Source: Sycon ciliatum (Eukaryota; Porifera; Calcarea; Leucosolenida; Sycettidae). From it: DNA of 64,000 nt. The stretch's first letter is position 1, and every line of letters begins with the position of its first letter. Below the pieces are notes generated by a model. The model was not told where the DNA came from and ran no database searches. It was given only the letters and a program-made list of their open reading frames with translations. The stretch spans positions 11,329,947 to 11,393,946 of the forward strand of contig NC_088646.1 in NCBI RefSeq assembly GCF_964019385.1, in the 5' to 3' direction. A program made the position numbers and the translations under genes. Positions 52,987 to 64,000 of this stretch are shown in pieces.

Positions 52987-54177
52987 ACACCACAGAAAAC
53001 AGATTCAATTGCCGTATTGAATGAACACGGACAGGAGCTCTCCTGTCCCTTCATGCAGCTGCTATGACGAAGCGGTGCTTCAAACAAGTCATTTCATATG
53101 GCAACTGTTATTTTCTCTTCAATGAAATTTCACCGGACACGCGTCTACAAAGCACATAGCTGGCTGTTTACCCGGCCCCTGTTCTTGTCCCATGTGCATA
53201 TCCTAGTATTCTGTTTGTCCTTGACCAACAAAGGCAAGCAGTTGAGCTACACACATCATACTTTGGAAGTAGCGTAAATGCCATTAATTTCATGGTGGAA
53301 TACCATTCATTTGCTTCTATTTGCCATACCATGAAAGAGTACTTCAGGAATCAAAATAACTATAATGGATTGGAAAAAAATGGTGTTGAGGTGAGCTGGA
53401 GGTAGTTTTCTTTTCTTTCAGTCTTGCCGATTCAAGACATTTTATACCTATTATCATTTTATAAGTATTTGTTCATGGTTTTTGTTGGCCTGCACCATCA
53501 GAGTCAGAGAGAGAGAGAGAGTTGTCGTTTACGAGTCCATAACTCATTTTTTTTACAGTAAAACTGATGTTACAGAACGTATCGATATAGAGTGCAACAG
53601 CAGATTGCGGCTACGTGACTATCGAAAATGACGCAAACAAGGACCCTGACACCATTATCAAATGTATCATGACTACGCAGAGTGGCATGCTATGCTTGAT
53701 GTACTCTTGATTGTACACTGTACTGTACATCAGAAGGTACGGATACATAAACCGAAGTGTGAAATACCGCATGGGGTTCTGGACGCTGCAATGTACATGC
53801 ACGCCGGGTTTTTTTGACAGCATGATACAGTAAAAAAAACAATGTCACAGGTTGTACCAAGACCACACTCCAGTTGTGGATCAAGGCTTCTATGACTAAT
53901 CAACAATGAGATAGCCGGCTAATTCTACTCTCCCAAACTGCTGCGGAGTTGCATGCTCTGGTACTCGTGGCCATAGCAGCAATAGTAGCGCATGTAGTTA
54001 TCTGTTATTTCCATCCATAAAATATCTGGAAACGGATACTCGGAACAAATGGCTGCGAGGCCTTGATTATTGAGGTTGGTGGAGGATCTAGCTGGCCCTC
54101 ACACAAGCCCACACATGGTATCATGTCACTTGCCAAACACTGCTTCTTCGCAGCGTTTTCCAAAATATGTGCGAATG

Positions 54178-54182
54178 TGTGC

Positions 54183-54270
<88 letters not shown>
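54178..54270. repeat. (GT)n(GA)n microsatellite
   Basis: GT repeats run directly into GA repeats. Confidence 0.97.
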
Positions 54271-54271
<1 letters not shown>

Positions 54272-55106
54272 GCACTTGAACATGTGCAAGTTCCACAGCG
54301 GTGAGCACAGTCAACAAACCTCTGAACTACAACAGCATTGAGTAATAGTGCTCTAACATGTTGGGCTAGCTGCACACTTCTATCTTTGTCACCAGGGGGC
54401 AGTAATTTGTAGCCCCTGAAAAATCAACACTTTCGACCCGTTTTTAAACTCTGTGTGGCACGATTTGACTGACCAAACGCACACACTGCAGTGCAGCACT
54501 TGGTCAAAGTACTTCGAAGTACATCATTCAAGATAATGATGGGAGTCAAAGTTCTGATTTCCCAGGTAACCCAACTTGCAGAACAGGTCAGCATGATTTG
54601 CAAAAAGCAAAAGTGGCTAGTTACCCTATGACCGAGAATGCCGTAAGGTGCATGCGCACCATGTCAGCATACTGGCGGAGATATACATGTACATGTACCG
54701 TAATGTGTATGTACCGCACCGTACCGTATATGTTCCGTAATGTCGCGTATTAAAGCCGGGCTTATTTCTGTGGAAGCCAATGTCAGGGCTAGGCTATATT
54801 CACATCAGGCTTCTATTCAAACTGGGTGTTTCTATGTGTGTCAACACTAAAACCAAGCTTATGCGCCGACAGTGTAACTTGAAAATCAGGCTTCTATACG
54901 AGATAGACCTTAATACAAGACTCTACGGTATCCTACTACTACTACTGAGTACATGTACTACCCACCATATCACAATCTAACAAACATCTCTATAGCGAGC
55001 AAATGAAGACTACTTCGCGCCACGTGCATGTACTACAACAGCCTCTGGTCCACCAAGAGTGTGTGCACATTAGGACATTTGTGGAAGATGCGAAGTATAT
55101 TTCTAA

Positions 55107-55402
55107 AGCTGTGTTCACAACTGGCGCGTGGACGCGGTACGCTTGCGGTTCATGCGTGCCCAAACGCGGGCTCAGGCTTTCACAAAAACAGCAATCCGAG
55201 TCGTATTTAGCGCGTGGGACACCTTCGAGTACTAATTTTTTGACCCCGCCAGTCAAAGTGACTGGCATGTACTTCGAAGTACGCTGGTACGCGCGCTGAA
55301 TATTCCAACATATTGGAATTTCCATTTCGGCGCGTTTACGTACACATGGTGCCCCAAAAGCCAGCAAAAATACGCACAAACGCGCCAGTTGTGAACACAG
55401 CT
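55107..55402. mobile_element. Harbinger-like MITE, 296 bp, TAA target duplication
   Basis: Ends AGCTGTGTTCACAACTGGCG and its complement. TAA flanks at 55104-55106 and 55403-55405. The arms continue through CGTxxACG segments. No coding. Confidence 0.85.
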
Positions 55403-55895
55403 TAACGAATGTTACAGCAAAGCTTCCGAAGGGAAAGCAAATGCCTAGTCGTCAGCAGACGTACAATGATTATGCATCTGCCACTTGATTATCGTAACAC
55501 AGACATCCTACTGCACACGTACACGTAGCTTCACTATGACTGTATGAGTTACACACTCTTGGCTGGATTAGAGGCGGTACTAGTAACATGACGTCACCGC
55601 ATTCATTGCCAGTGCACTAGTAGTAGTATAGTGGCAAGCAAAGCAAGTCTTCAAAGACTTTTTTTAAAGTACCAGGCAGTGCAACACCCACAAACACTCC
55701 TCTATATCCCTCAAAGCATGATCAGGTCAAAACACCTCAATTCCACTACATCCATGATCGATTAATTTAAATGGGATACGCGAGGTGAATGCAGAAACGA
55801 CAATTTCATGAGCAATAAAAGCAGCTATGCGCCAATCATTTTCATGATGAAAACGAGCAGTAAAATATTTACAAAGTTTGGAACTACTAACAAGT

Positions 55896-56165
55896 TTATG
55901 CAGTGTACTTCTTTCCTTCATCCGCCTTGGTGTAACCCTTGCCAAATCTGCTGATCATGTGCTGCTCATATTCCTGTGGAGTAGGTGCCGGGCCATGGTA
56001 ACCGTATGGGTTTGGTGCTCGTGACTCGCCTCTTGCGTCCCGAGCTGCAACGTAGTTCTTGACATACTTCGACCTTGATACTCCATACATGACTCCAAGA
56101 GTCAGCGCCGTGTAACGAGCAGCTCTGATCAGCTGTGTAGGAGAGTTATAAATTGGAGTCGCCAT
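55896..56165 (-). CDS. ATP5ME: ATP synthase subunit e-like, mitochondrial
   Basis: An intronless frame of 89 aa. The N-terminal half matches the subunit e family: PIYNSPTQLIRAARYTALTL followed by GVMYGVSRSKYVKNY, with the GxxxG-type GVMYG motif that mediates dimer contacts between F1Fo complexes in the inner membrane. The family is short (about 70 aa) with one N-terminal membrane helix and a polar tail. Here the tail (PNPYGYHGPAPTPQEYEQHM) is unlike vertebrate subunit e and slightly longer. The start is the ATG at 56165; a GTG two codons upstream is ignored. The symbol rests on the N-terminal half only, so a divergent or lineage-specific paralogue is possible. Confidence 0.75.
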   Translation of the reverse strand: MATPIYNSPTQLIRAARYTALTLGVMYGVSRSKYVKNYVAARDARGESRAPNPYGYHGPAPTPQEYEQHMISRFGKGYTKADEGKKYTA

Positions 56166-57390
56166 CTCCACACGTCAAAGGCAGACACAGGCTTTACTGA
56201 ATACAGTATCTATGACTCCACAATCAGTGTCCAAGACTTGAGGAGGAAGAAGGACAACCTGGCAACAAGAAATCCCAGTGAGAAAAAAAAGTGAGATCTG
56301 GTGCAAAAAAATCACACTGCGCTGAAGCTCTAGCTCTCGCTATCGCGCTCCCGATCTTCAAGTCTTTTCTGGATCTGTGTCTCGTACTAGCGCACTTCAT
56401 CATGTCAGCGCACACGCTCGCGCAACGCCCAACGCGACCCGTTGAGGACGCGACGAGGCTTGACAGCGCGCAAAGCTCGATAGTACCTGCGCAGCTGCGC
56501 ATGCGTGAGGTAAAGTCGATAGTTTACTACTTTGTGGCTACGTGATACGGGAGGCGCAGGCACCGTGTGCCCCAAACATCCTGCGCGTGAGATCCTTCGA
56601 AGCGTCACGTTTTGAATGGTGCATGAAAGTGATCACACTTGAAGTTGAAAGTTAGTTGTGAACATTATTATTTTGAGAAAAAGGAAACTGTTTCAGTCAC
56701 CTACTACAGACTTGCTGTCGTATTTTTGGATGACTTGTACTGCTTGCATCCTGGTTCGTAATTTATTATTTAGTGGATTCTCAAGCCCATCTGATCCTAA
56801 CCGCATTGATAACAAACTGAGGCTACCAACTGGCAGGTATGGCATGGAAAGAGTGATCTAAGTTCGTTCTTTGCAGTCCCCTGGATACTGTAGCTGAAAT
56901 CGGTGAAAGTTCAGCAGGTGAAAGTTTTTGACGTTGTTAGAATTTCCTGTTCGCTCCAAGCGAAGGGGAGCTAGCTGGGAGAATGGATCAGAGAATCGTA
57001 CACGCCAGGCGTTCCGTCGCAGAAGCTCTTCGCCTGGACGATGAACAGCATTTGAAGGTAGAACAATTTTAATTCTTGTCCAATGTAATGTTGGAGCATG
57101 ATACCTGGTAAACAAGTTAATGGAAGAATATTTTTTAGTGAAACATTTCACTGTATACTAGTACCAATAACTGTAGATGGAAGTTCGTCTTATTCGTGAA
57201 GATACTGTTGTTCACCAAAGGGAAAGGAGTCGAAGCCATCTATGATCAACTGTAAAGTTACTAAAGTATCACTGTCGAAGAACATGCCATGTGTTCCCAA
57301 ACAACACGTGTTTGTCAACTACCGTACATGATTGACCCATGTGTAACGCCATTGCTGCATTTGAGACATGGCTCCATGTAGAGTATGAAC

Positions 57391-57426
57391 CAGGGAGTCG
57401 TCAGATACGTATTTGACGACTCCCTG
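57391..57426. mobile_element. 36-bp CAGGG palindrome with 8-bp target duplication
   Basis: CAGGGAGTCGTCAGATAC is followed by its complement with one mispaired position. GTATGAAC lies directly on both sides (57383-57390 and 57427-57434). Confidence 0.8.
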
Positions 57427-57443
57427 GTATGAACTACGGTCAT

Positions 57444-57586
57444 GGACATGGACATCCGGTCGAGCGGCCGAGGGCGGTGGCCATGCAGCCGTGAGTACCC
57501 ATACCATCAACACGTGCATTCCAACGCAGCGTTCTGTACGCACTGGGGGCACCGGCCCCGTGTCAATCGACCGGATTTCCATGTCC
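57444..57586. mobile_element. MITE with GGACATGG ends, about 143 bp
   Basis: Ends GGACATGGACATCCGGTCGA and TCGACCGGATTTCCATGTCC-like sequence (one base differs). The interior GGCCATGCAGCCGTGAGT is shared with 60555-60715. It begins 10 bp after the CAGGG palindrome's target duplication. Confidence 0.7.
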
Positions 57587-58098
57587 CCAACGGTAGCATG
57601 CTAGAGGCGATCTGGCATTGTCGATAGTTTTCACAAAACGAAAAAGTTTAGTTACAAGCCCCACCCCGAATGAAAATAATATTGACTTGACACCGAGAAT
57701 GGATCGATGTTTCAGCTATCAATATTTTCAAAACGGAACTCTCCTCGACCCACCCAGCCATAAACGAAACTTTTGTTTCGTGTAAAAGATCAATAATTGT
57801 GGACGGCTCCTAAAGCATGTTGGTGCTTTACTAGCATGCAAAGCACCAACATTATCACTGCTGCTGATTTGCTCTTTGCTCATTGTACAATGTACATGAT
57901 TGTGTTCACATCGACTTCAAAGTGTCCGAGAAAAGCACCGCTGCCCCCCCCCCCCCCCCCCCCCATATAAGTCATATCCCCCTCCCTTTCAGACTTCTAT
58001 AACTATTGTCTTGTTTCAGTATGTTGACGTAAATACTGTAGTAAGTTGTCTTGGTCCTTGAGCTCTAGTGTCAAACTGTAGTGTAATAAATACACCCC

Positions 58099-60017
58099 CA
58101 GGGGCGTGCTCGGCTCCCCTTCCAGGGGGGGGGGGGGGGGGGTGCACCACTTCCAGACAACAGCAATTTTCAAAAGGTTGTACTGTAGTCCATCAGCCAG
58201 TGGTGCCAAAGTGAGTCCCCTGTTGCACTTACAAATCGAACACCTGGAACTGACATCAATCGACAGCAAAAGCATCACTGAATCCGACCTGCCTACTTTC
58301 CCTGGCGAAACTCTTGCACTCCTTTTGCAGTGCGCCTTGGAAGTTCGACAAATTTCTTATTCTTCAACAGCCATTACGAGGTTTTCCATCCGTTTTATCA
58401 GGACATCCAATGCGTCTTCAGTGAAAAACGTGGAGTTTTGTCAACGTTTGGTGTGGTTTTCCGTGGCGATCGACCTAAAATCGCGAAATAAATCGCCGTC
58501 GATTTGAGCAGAGGTGAGTTGGCTTGGAGCACGTACAGATTCAAAAAATATGTGTACATGCGCACCGGGAAGAAGATGAAGATGCTCACCATTTTCAAAT
58601 AACAAATTCAAAAAACTACATGACTATTGTACTGCAATTGTTGTAGTTACTTGTTTGCAACTACAATGGTATCAAGTAGATAATCAAGCGAGGTACAGAG
58701 GGATTGATGGCTGATCAAAGCCCAAGGGACCAGCCCGAGGGCTCTGATCAGTCATCAAGCCCGACTGTACCTCGCTTGAATATGCTTCAGACGATCCCCA
58801 ACAATTTTTTTGATTTTGAATTCAATCGCTTTATCTTTGGGTGATCTCGAGTGTGGTAGATAGTACTTCGAAGTAGTACAACTGTAACTGTACTACTACC
58901 TGGTTGCAACATGTTCAAAGCAGCCTTGCCTTTATTTCAACTGTTTGCTGTCAGCATCCAGAGTCATGGCGTTTGCTAGTTTGTCGTAATGGAGAAAAGA
59001 ACTGCATGGCATTCACTCGATGTAGAACATCCATCGCCGCAGATTCCTTACTTTTAGCTCTCCACGTTCCTTATTTTTCCAGGGATCAGGACCTTCCCGG
59101 GGTGATTCCATTCAGGGTGGAAGCGTAGATCACTTTTGAGAGACAGTAAAAACTACGCTTCAAACCTGCTTGACATGACTCGGGGTGCATACTTCGGAAA
59201 CCCGAAGGTGGATGATGTTCAATACTAGCTCATTGTAATCTTCCTGAAGGTATGTATTCGGATGCTCAATTAAATAGAACAGTGAAAGAGATGTGTAATG
59301 GAACAACACTCTACAAGTAGCGAACAACAATTTTATTGTAATTTGAATCCAGGCACACGTGTAATACGGAAACTGCAATGGTTTACACTGCAAATCTTCT
59401 CGATTTGCAAGATTTTTCCCGTAATTCACAAAAATCTGAAAGTTCATTCCTGAAACGCGCATGGCACTGATTGGAGATTGGGTTTAGGTCACAACAATGG
59501 CTGTCGATGAAATGCCAAAAATGGTCACTTTGTCGGCTTCCCCCTGCAGAGCGTGCAAGTCGTTTACTCTTTTTATTTGCGGATTCGGTGTACAGGGTAC
59601 CTAAACTCCCCATTGAGGCCAAAATCAACTATTCGATTTCTAAGTGCAACAGGGTGCTTGAATTTGACGACTTCTGAGTTCTTGGCTGATGGACTACTGG
59701 TGACATCATCAGATATTTGTACATGTGACGTCATTATTACTGTTACAAAGATTGTATGCACGGATATAGTTAAGAACAATCGTCACACTAGTTGACGTAT
59801 CTGGACAGGATTCGGCAAGGAGAGCGTCGAAAGAACAGCCCCTACTGCACTACAACTTACTAGTACAATGTACAAGACACAGGTGCAGGATGTGCTCCCG
59901 CGAGGTCGGGCTTTCCGCAATACATAACATCGTCATTGGTGACTTTTCAAAAAAAAACCGGCAAAAATATTTTGGGGGTGCACTTGCCCCCTGTGCCCCT
60001 CGCCAAGCACGCCCCTG
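58099..60017. mobile_element. possible non-autonomous hAT-like element, about 1.9 kb
   Basis: Left end CAGGGGCGTGCTCGG and right end CCAAGCACGCCCCTG are inverted repeats with one mismatch. Both are followed inward by a G/C-rich run and a TGCACC motif. CACCCC abuts both ends, but no full 8-bp duplication is seen. The interior open frames are not recognisable. Confidence 0.45.
58684..58779. repeat. 96-bp inverted repeat
   Basis: CAAGCGAGGTACAG and CTGTACCTCGCTTG form the ends; GATGGCTGATCA/TGATCAGTCATC pair inside. Confidence 0.65.
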
Positions 60018-60554
60018 CACCCCTTTCCGGAGCCTTGCGTCGCAACCCATGTCTTCTTGCCATGGTATTGCGCATGAGTATTGATACGCACGTGGACCCT
60101 TTTCTTCTTCATTTTCTAACGAGAAAAAAAGGTTTCTTTCAATGTATCCCACAGTTCATCAGCCTTCTTACCTTATTTTTAAAGCTAGATTGTGCCACTG
60201 TAGATCACTTTCTCCCTTGGGGTTTGTCGCAAGAAAATCGAAACCTCTGATTTCTGTAGCAAGGGTGCATATACCAGAATGTGTGATGCAGCATATGCGT
60301 AGGAAAGCACAAGGCGTCGTTTACGCCGTTTTTGATGCGTTGTCGGAACCACTACTGTGTCGCGCTGAAGTAGCATGACCTGTAGCATTAGTGTTTGCCA
60401 TCTTGACGTCAAGAATGACAAATTGCGCTGTCCTGAATATCAGAGCAGGAAAGAACAGATAATCTTTCTATGGGTTAGTTTCAACATGCCCGATTCCTGT
60501 AGTGTTGGACATGTACATGATTGATTGTAAATGATATAATACTGTGCATGTCTT

Positions 60555-60715
60555 GGACATGGAAACCCAGTCGGAGGTCAAGCGGCTCCAGTGCGCTGGC
60601 CATGCAGCCGTGAGTTCACATGCGATCAACATGATTGTGCACTGTGCATGCAACGTTCTGTACGCACTGAGGGCGCCGGCCCCGGTCATTCACTTGAACC
60701 GGATTTCCATGTCCA
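60555..60715. mobile_element. MITE with GGACATGG ends, about 161 bp
   Basis: Ends GGACATGGAAACC and GGATTTCCATGTCC. The interior matches 57444-57586 (CATGCAGCCGTGAGT, GTTCTGTACGCACTG). Same family, moderately diverged. Confidence 0.7.
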
Positions 60716-60904
60716 CAACAATACGACGAGGAAAAGTATATTGAAATAGAAACGTTTTCCTGGAAGTAAAGTGAGCACTACCACGTACCGGTACCGTGGG
60801 CATGGGTACGTGTATATTTGTGTAGAAGATTACCTCCTTTATCAGTCCTTACTACATCCATGCATCATGACATGTACTGATGTCATTGTACTGGTGTATT
60901 TGTC

Positions 60905-61059
60905 CGGGGAGTCGTAAAATATAATACGGTGTTTTACGACTAGTCCCTGCTAGTAGTGTCATGACACCAGTCATCAGTAGATCTGTGACTGTACTGCGGC
61001 CACATGTGGATCAGGGAGTCATCAAAATACAAGTATTTCAACTATTTGACGACTCCCTG
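60905..61059. repeat. two diverged CAGGGAGTC palindromes
   Basis: 60905-60949 (GGGGAGTCGTAAAAT ... TTTTACGAC then TAGTCCCTG) and 61012-61059 (CAGGGAGTCATCAAAATAC ... GACGACTCCCTG) belong to the CAGGG palindrome family but are imperfect. ATGTGGAT flanks the second, offset by 2 bp on the right. Confidence 0.6.
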
Positions 61060-61539
61060 ATATGTGGATCCTCGATCAAATGCATGTCAAGCAAGGAAGA
61101 ATGTTCTTTTTTCGAACATTTTTTCGTTCGTTGCAGCAGCATTTTGCACGTGTTCATCATGAAGTACAGTTGAAATGTTATGTGGGGCTGGACGGCGGGA
61201 AATTCGTAGCTGCTAGTGCTGCATTGCGATCTTCTACGAGTACTTGTAGTGAGCGTTGAAAGGTTTCTTCACCGAGCTCTGACGAGGACCAAAAGAGCAC
61301 AGGCCTCGCCAAACCCTTGCGGATAAGTAACCCAGCTCCACACGAGGCGTAGTCCTCCGCGAAGAGTGTTTGTTCTCTGAGAGGACTATGCTTTCTATGC
61401 CGACGGATTTTGAAGTGAGCTCAGCTTCAAACCTTGTCATGCGTTGTTCCCCTGAGCCATAGGCTGCGAATGCAGCGATCACGAACCGAACTTCATGGCC
61501 AACCAAGTCCTGAGTAAGTTCGTTTAGACTTGTGGCACA

Positions 61540-63012
61540 ATGACTCAATCGATCGTCGTGCAAGTGGGCCAGTGTGGCAACCAAATTGGTTGTCGTTTCT
61601 GGGACCTTGCTCTTCGCGAGCACGCCGCGAGCAATCCACGTGGGACCTATGATACAGCGCTGAGCAGCTTCTTTCGCAACGTAAACCCGAACCGTCGAGT
61701 CGGCGGGCCAGCTAGCCTGCCAGTGGGCGATGGGACGGGGAAGATTCGGTCTCTCAAGGCGCGAGCAGTGCTGGTCGATATGGAGGAGAGCGTAGTGAAT
61801 GAGTTGCTGCGCGGCCAACTGGGTGAGGTGTTTGACTGTCGCCAGAATCTGACGTCGATCTCCGGCTCTGGAAACAACTGGGCAGTGGGACATTACATGT
61901 ACGGTGATATGTACGCCGATCAGCTGGCCGAGTGCATCAGACGAGCGGCGGAGGAATGCGACTGCCTGCAAACGTTCTTCTTGCTTCACTCGATGGGCGG
62001 TGGGACTGGGTCGGGCCTGGGTACGTACGTGCTGGACCACCTACGGGATACATATCCCGAAGTGTATCGCTTTGCCCTGCCGGTGTATCCGTCAGTCGAC
62101 GATGACGTCATCACCTCACCGTACAACAGCTTACTGGCCACAAGTCACCTGACGGCACACGCCGATTGCGTTCTGCCCGTCGAGAACGAGTCTTTGGGTC
62201 GTATCACACAGCTTGTGTCGAAGAACTGCGGTGGGGGCAGTCTGGGCAGCGGCAAGTTGCAATCCAAGTCGCGATCGCAGCAGGGTGTACTGTCGTCAGG
62301 CGTTAGCTCTAGTCATGGAAGTGCAGCCGAGGTGAAGTCAAAGCCGTTTGACGACATGAATAATATCGTGGCAAACCTCATGCTGAATCTGACCAGTTCG
62401 TCGCGGTTCGAGGGTTCCCTGAACGTGGATCTAAACGAGATCACAATGAATCTAGTGCCGTACCCACGCATGCATTACCTAGTGTCGAGTATGGCACCGC
62501 TGTACTCCCTGCGCGATGTTGGCATGGGACCCAGGTCGATGGACCAGGTGTTCAGCGACGCCCTGTCACGCGACCACCAGCTGATGCACGCCGATCCGAA
62601 GAACAACGTCTACCTGGCGTGTGCCATGCTGCTGCGTGGCAAGGTGCAGATGTCGGACATTCGCCGCAACATCGAGCGCATGCGGCCCAGCCTGTCGTTT
62701 GTACACTGGAACGATGCTGGCTGGAAGACGGGCTTGTGCTCGGTACCGCCGGCCGGCCAAGCTTACTCCTTGCTTTGCCTCGCCAATAACACGTGTATTC
62801 GGCACACGTTCCGTAACGTCCACCAGCGCTTTCGCAAGCTGTACCAGCGCAGGGCCCATCTGCACCACTACACAACTGTTGCCGGCATGGAAGCTGCAGA
62901 GTTTGACACTGCGTCCGAGAGCCTGCTATCATTGATTGATGAGTACGAGCAACTGGACGTGGCGTCACGGCAGCCAGAACACCTCATACCACCTCTTCAG
63001 ATTTCCAAGTAA
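61540..63012 (+). CDS. TUBE1: epsilon-tubulin, intronless
   Basis: Tubulin isoform of centrioles and basal bodies, needed with delta-tubulin for stable triplet microtubules. It is 490 aa (human 475). The N-terminus MTQSIVVQVGQCGNQIGCRF and downstream SLKARAVLVDMEE, ISGSGNNWAVGHYM, the GTP-binding tubulin signature GGGTGSG (153-159), DDVITSPYNSLLA, PFDDMNNIVANLMLNLTSS, DLNEITMNLVPYP and RRNIERMRPSL are all diagnostic of the epsilon class. A Ser/Gly/Lys-rich insertion at about 228-268 accounts for most of the extra length; human TUBE1 has a loop in the same place. The single exon contrasts with AK7's 23 exons. It may be a retained retrocopy that replaced the original, or simply intron loss; no poly-A remnant or target duplication was recognised. 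Confidence 0.97.
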   Translation: MTQSIVVQVGQCGNQIGCRFWDLALREHAASNPRGTYDTALSSFFRNVNPNRRVGGPASLPVGDGTGKIRSLKARAVLVDMEESVVNELLRGQLGEVFDCRQNLTSISGSGNNWAVGHYMYGDMYADQLAECIRRAAEECDCLQTFFLLHSMGGGTGSGLGTYVLDHLRDTYPEVYRFALPVYPSVDDDVITSPYNSLLATSHLTAHADCVLPVENESLGRITQLVSKNCGGGSLGSGKLQSKSRSQQGVLSSGVSSSHGSAAEVKSKPFDDMNNIVANLMLNLTSSSRFEGSLNVDLNEITMNLVPYPRMHYLVSSMAPLYSLRDVGMGPRSMDQVFSDALSRDHQLMHADPKNNVYLACAMLLRGKVQMSDIRRNIERMRPSLSFVHWNDAGWKTGLCSVPPAGQAYSLLCLANNTCIRHTFRNVHQRFRKLYQRRAHLHHYTTVAGMEAAEFDTASESLLSLIDEYEQLDVASRQPEHLIPPLQISK

Positions 63013-64000
63013 ATGTACTTTGACTGGATGTATTCTGATATCTTGATTAGTCACTGCTCATCTTGGCAGCCTTCTATTTCTTTTTCTGATTGCAATGGAT
63101 GCAGGGGCATTCACAAGTGCAGTGTAAATGTATTGTCAGATTTTACTACTGAAGTACGTTTGAATAACAAGAGACTGATGTTGATTTAAAGCTGTTGAGT
63201 TTCCCTATGCCAAACCTGATTTTATTACTTCAAAGTATTTGGAAGCGTCCTTCAAAATTTTCAAAGTATTTAAATTATTTTATTTTGTAGGATAGCATTA
63301 TTCACGTTTAGTCTCTTCAGACCAGTTGAACAAGGTTCTTGTTGGACCACACAGCGACCATTTATATTTCTTTTGTGTCAAACTTGAGCTGTTTTAGTTG
63401 ATGAATATTTTCACTTTGGAGTTACAGCTGTATGTCAACACAAATTTTGTTCGTTTCGTGAGCTACAAACTTTTGCGTTGGTTCTAAGTGATATACAGTA
63501 CAAGGACAGTTATGTGTGGTGATATAACATTATAAGTAACAGTAGGAGGCACACTTGACTGACTCACAGCTGCCATCCAGAGCACACGAGAAGTCCATAC
63601 AACCTTCGATTCGGCGAGTCTACACTCCCTGGTCAATACACAGTGTTTCAGGAAATTCACCCCTCATTAGTTGAACTTGAATAGGCTGAGGAAGATTATG
63701 GCTGAAGAGCACTAGAACTCCAGTGTGTGTGTGTGGGGGGGGGGGGGGGGGGGGGCAACCGACTTTCTTATCAAATTATCACCGAAGTCACTACCACTGT
63801 TTTGTACTAATGGGCACAGCGAGAATATCCACACACAATAATCATATAGAACGTGTTGATTTTCAAGCCTACACACACATCTATCAACACTTAGTTTCTA
63901 CACCCAGTCCAGTAGAGTACTCACATATCCATTGCTACTCGGAGTTTCACGACCTTAGTCAATCACCAGCCAACACAACTCACACTTTCTATATAAATTA
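63013..64000. other. TUBE1 3' flank and right edge, no gene seen
   Basis: AT-rich sequence holding the likely 3' UTR. A poly-G run of about 20 lies at 63736-63755 next to a short GT tract. No exon is convincing. Confidence 0.4.

Larger units (their letters stand above)
52987..55895. other. spacer between AK7 and the ATP synthase e-like gene
   Basis: Presumed AK7 3' UTR at the left and the downstream flank of the minus-strand gene at the right. It contains a GT/GA microsatellite (54178-54270) and a Harbinger-like MITE (55107-55402). No further exon is convincing. Confidence 0.45.
56166..61539. other. repeat-rich spacer, no recognised gene
   Basis: Divergent spacer between the ATP synthase e-like gene and epsilon-tubulin. 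It holds CAGGG palindromes (57391, 60905, 61012), two GGACATGG-type MITEs (57444, 60555), poly-C and poly-G runs near 57944 and 58126, a foldback at 58684-58779 and a possible 1.9-kb hAT-like element. Open frames of 60-130 codons here have no recognisable product. Confidence 0.45.

Noticed and set aside
55896-56171. GTG start two codons before the ATG of the ATP synthase e-like gene
   Set aside because: Animal nuclear genes rarely start at GTG, and the ATG at 56165 fits the family N-terminus.
61234-62040. 268-aa minus-strand ORF
   Set aside because: It is antisense to epsilon-tubulin, which has diagnostic motifs; this one has none.

Overview
The window is eukaryotic nuclear DNA from an animal. 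The coding signal is short exons with GT-AG introns encoding typical metazoan proteins: SPPL3, YKT6, AK7, TMEM19, an ATP synthase e-like subunit and epsilon-tubulin. There is no operon structure. Long introns and spacers are packed with microsatellites, poly-G runs and inverted-repeat mobile elements. AK7 and epsilon-tubulin point to an organism with cilia, flagella or centrioles. A sponge or another non-bilaterian invertebrate is my guess; the sequence alone does not settle it.

Layout from left to right. 1-3.7 kb: the 5' part of an F-box gene on the minus strand, with a miniature LTR retrotransposon (TRIM) just upstream of its likely start. 3.7-7.2 kb: spacer with a tRNA-Glu gene and small inverted-repeat elements. 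7.2-13.1 kb: SPPL3 on the plus strand, 11 exons. 13.1-16.2 kb: a GTT microsatellite, a second identical tRNA-Glu and several tiny mobile elements. 16.2-23.9 kb: YKT6 on the minus strand, 8 exons, complete; its intron 6 carries the wreck of an integrase-bearing element. 23.9-28.8 kb: spacer between the divergent genes YKT6 and AK7, holding nested inverted repeats. 28.8-53.0 kb: AK7 on the plus strand, 23 exons, complete; its 6.5 kb intron 10 contains the two-exon TMEM19 gene on the opposite strand. 53.0-55.9 kb: spacer. 55.9-56.2 kb: an ATP synthase e-like gene on the minus strand. 56.2-61.5 kb: spacer with many small repeats. 61.5-63.0 kb: an intronless epsilon-tubulin gene on the plus strand.

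The genes do not form one pathway. They are housekeeping and ciliary genes: intramembrane proteolysis in Golgi/ER, SNARE fusion, a ciliary adenylate kinase, a membrane protein of unknown role, mitochondrial ATP synthase, and centriole tubulin. Exon coordinates come from splice consensus, reading phase and remembered human orthologues; in every multi-exon gene the phases close exactly, except for the unresolved ends noted.

The most novel material is in the repeats. There are palindromes of about 36-40 bp with CAGGG ends and 8-bp target duplications, in effect two fused hAT-like ends. A second family has CAAGAG...CTCTTG ends and 7-bp target duplications, with lengths from 31 to 322 bp. A 553-bp TRIM carries an extended tRNA-Leu 3' half next to its LTR. 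MITEs of several families are nested inside one another.
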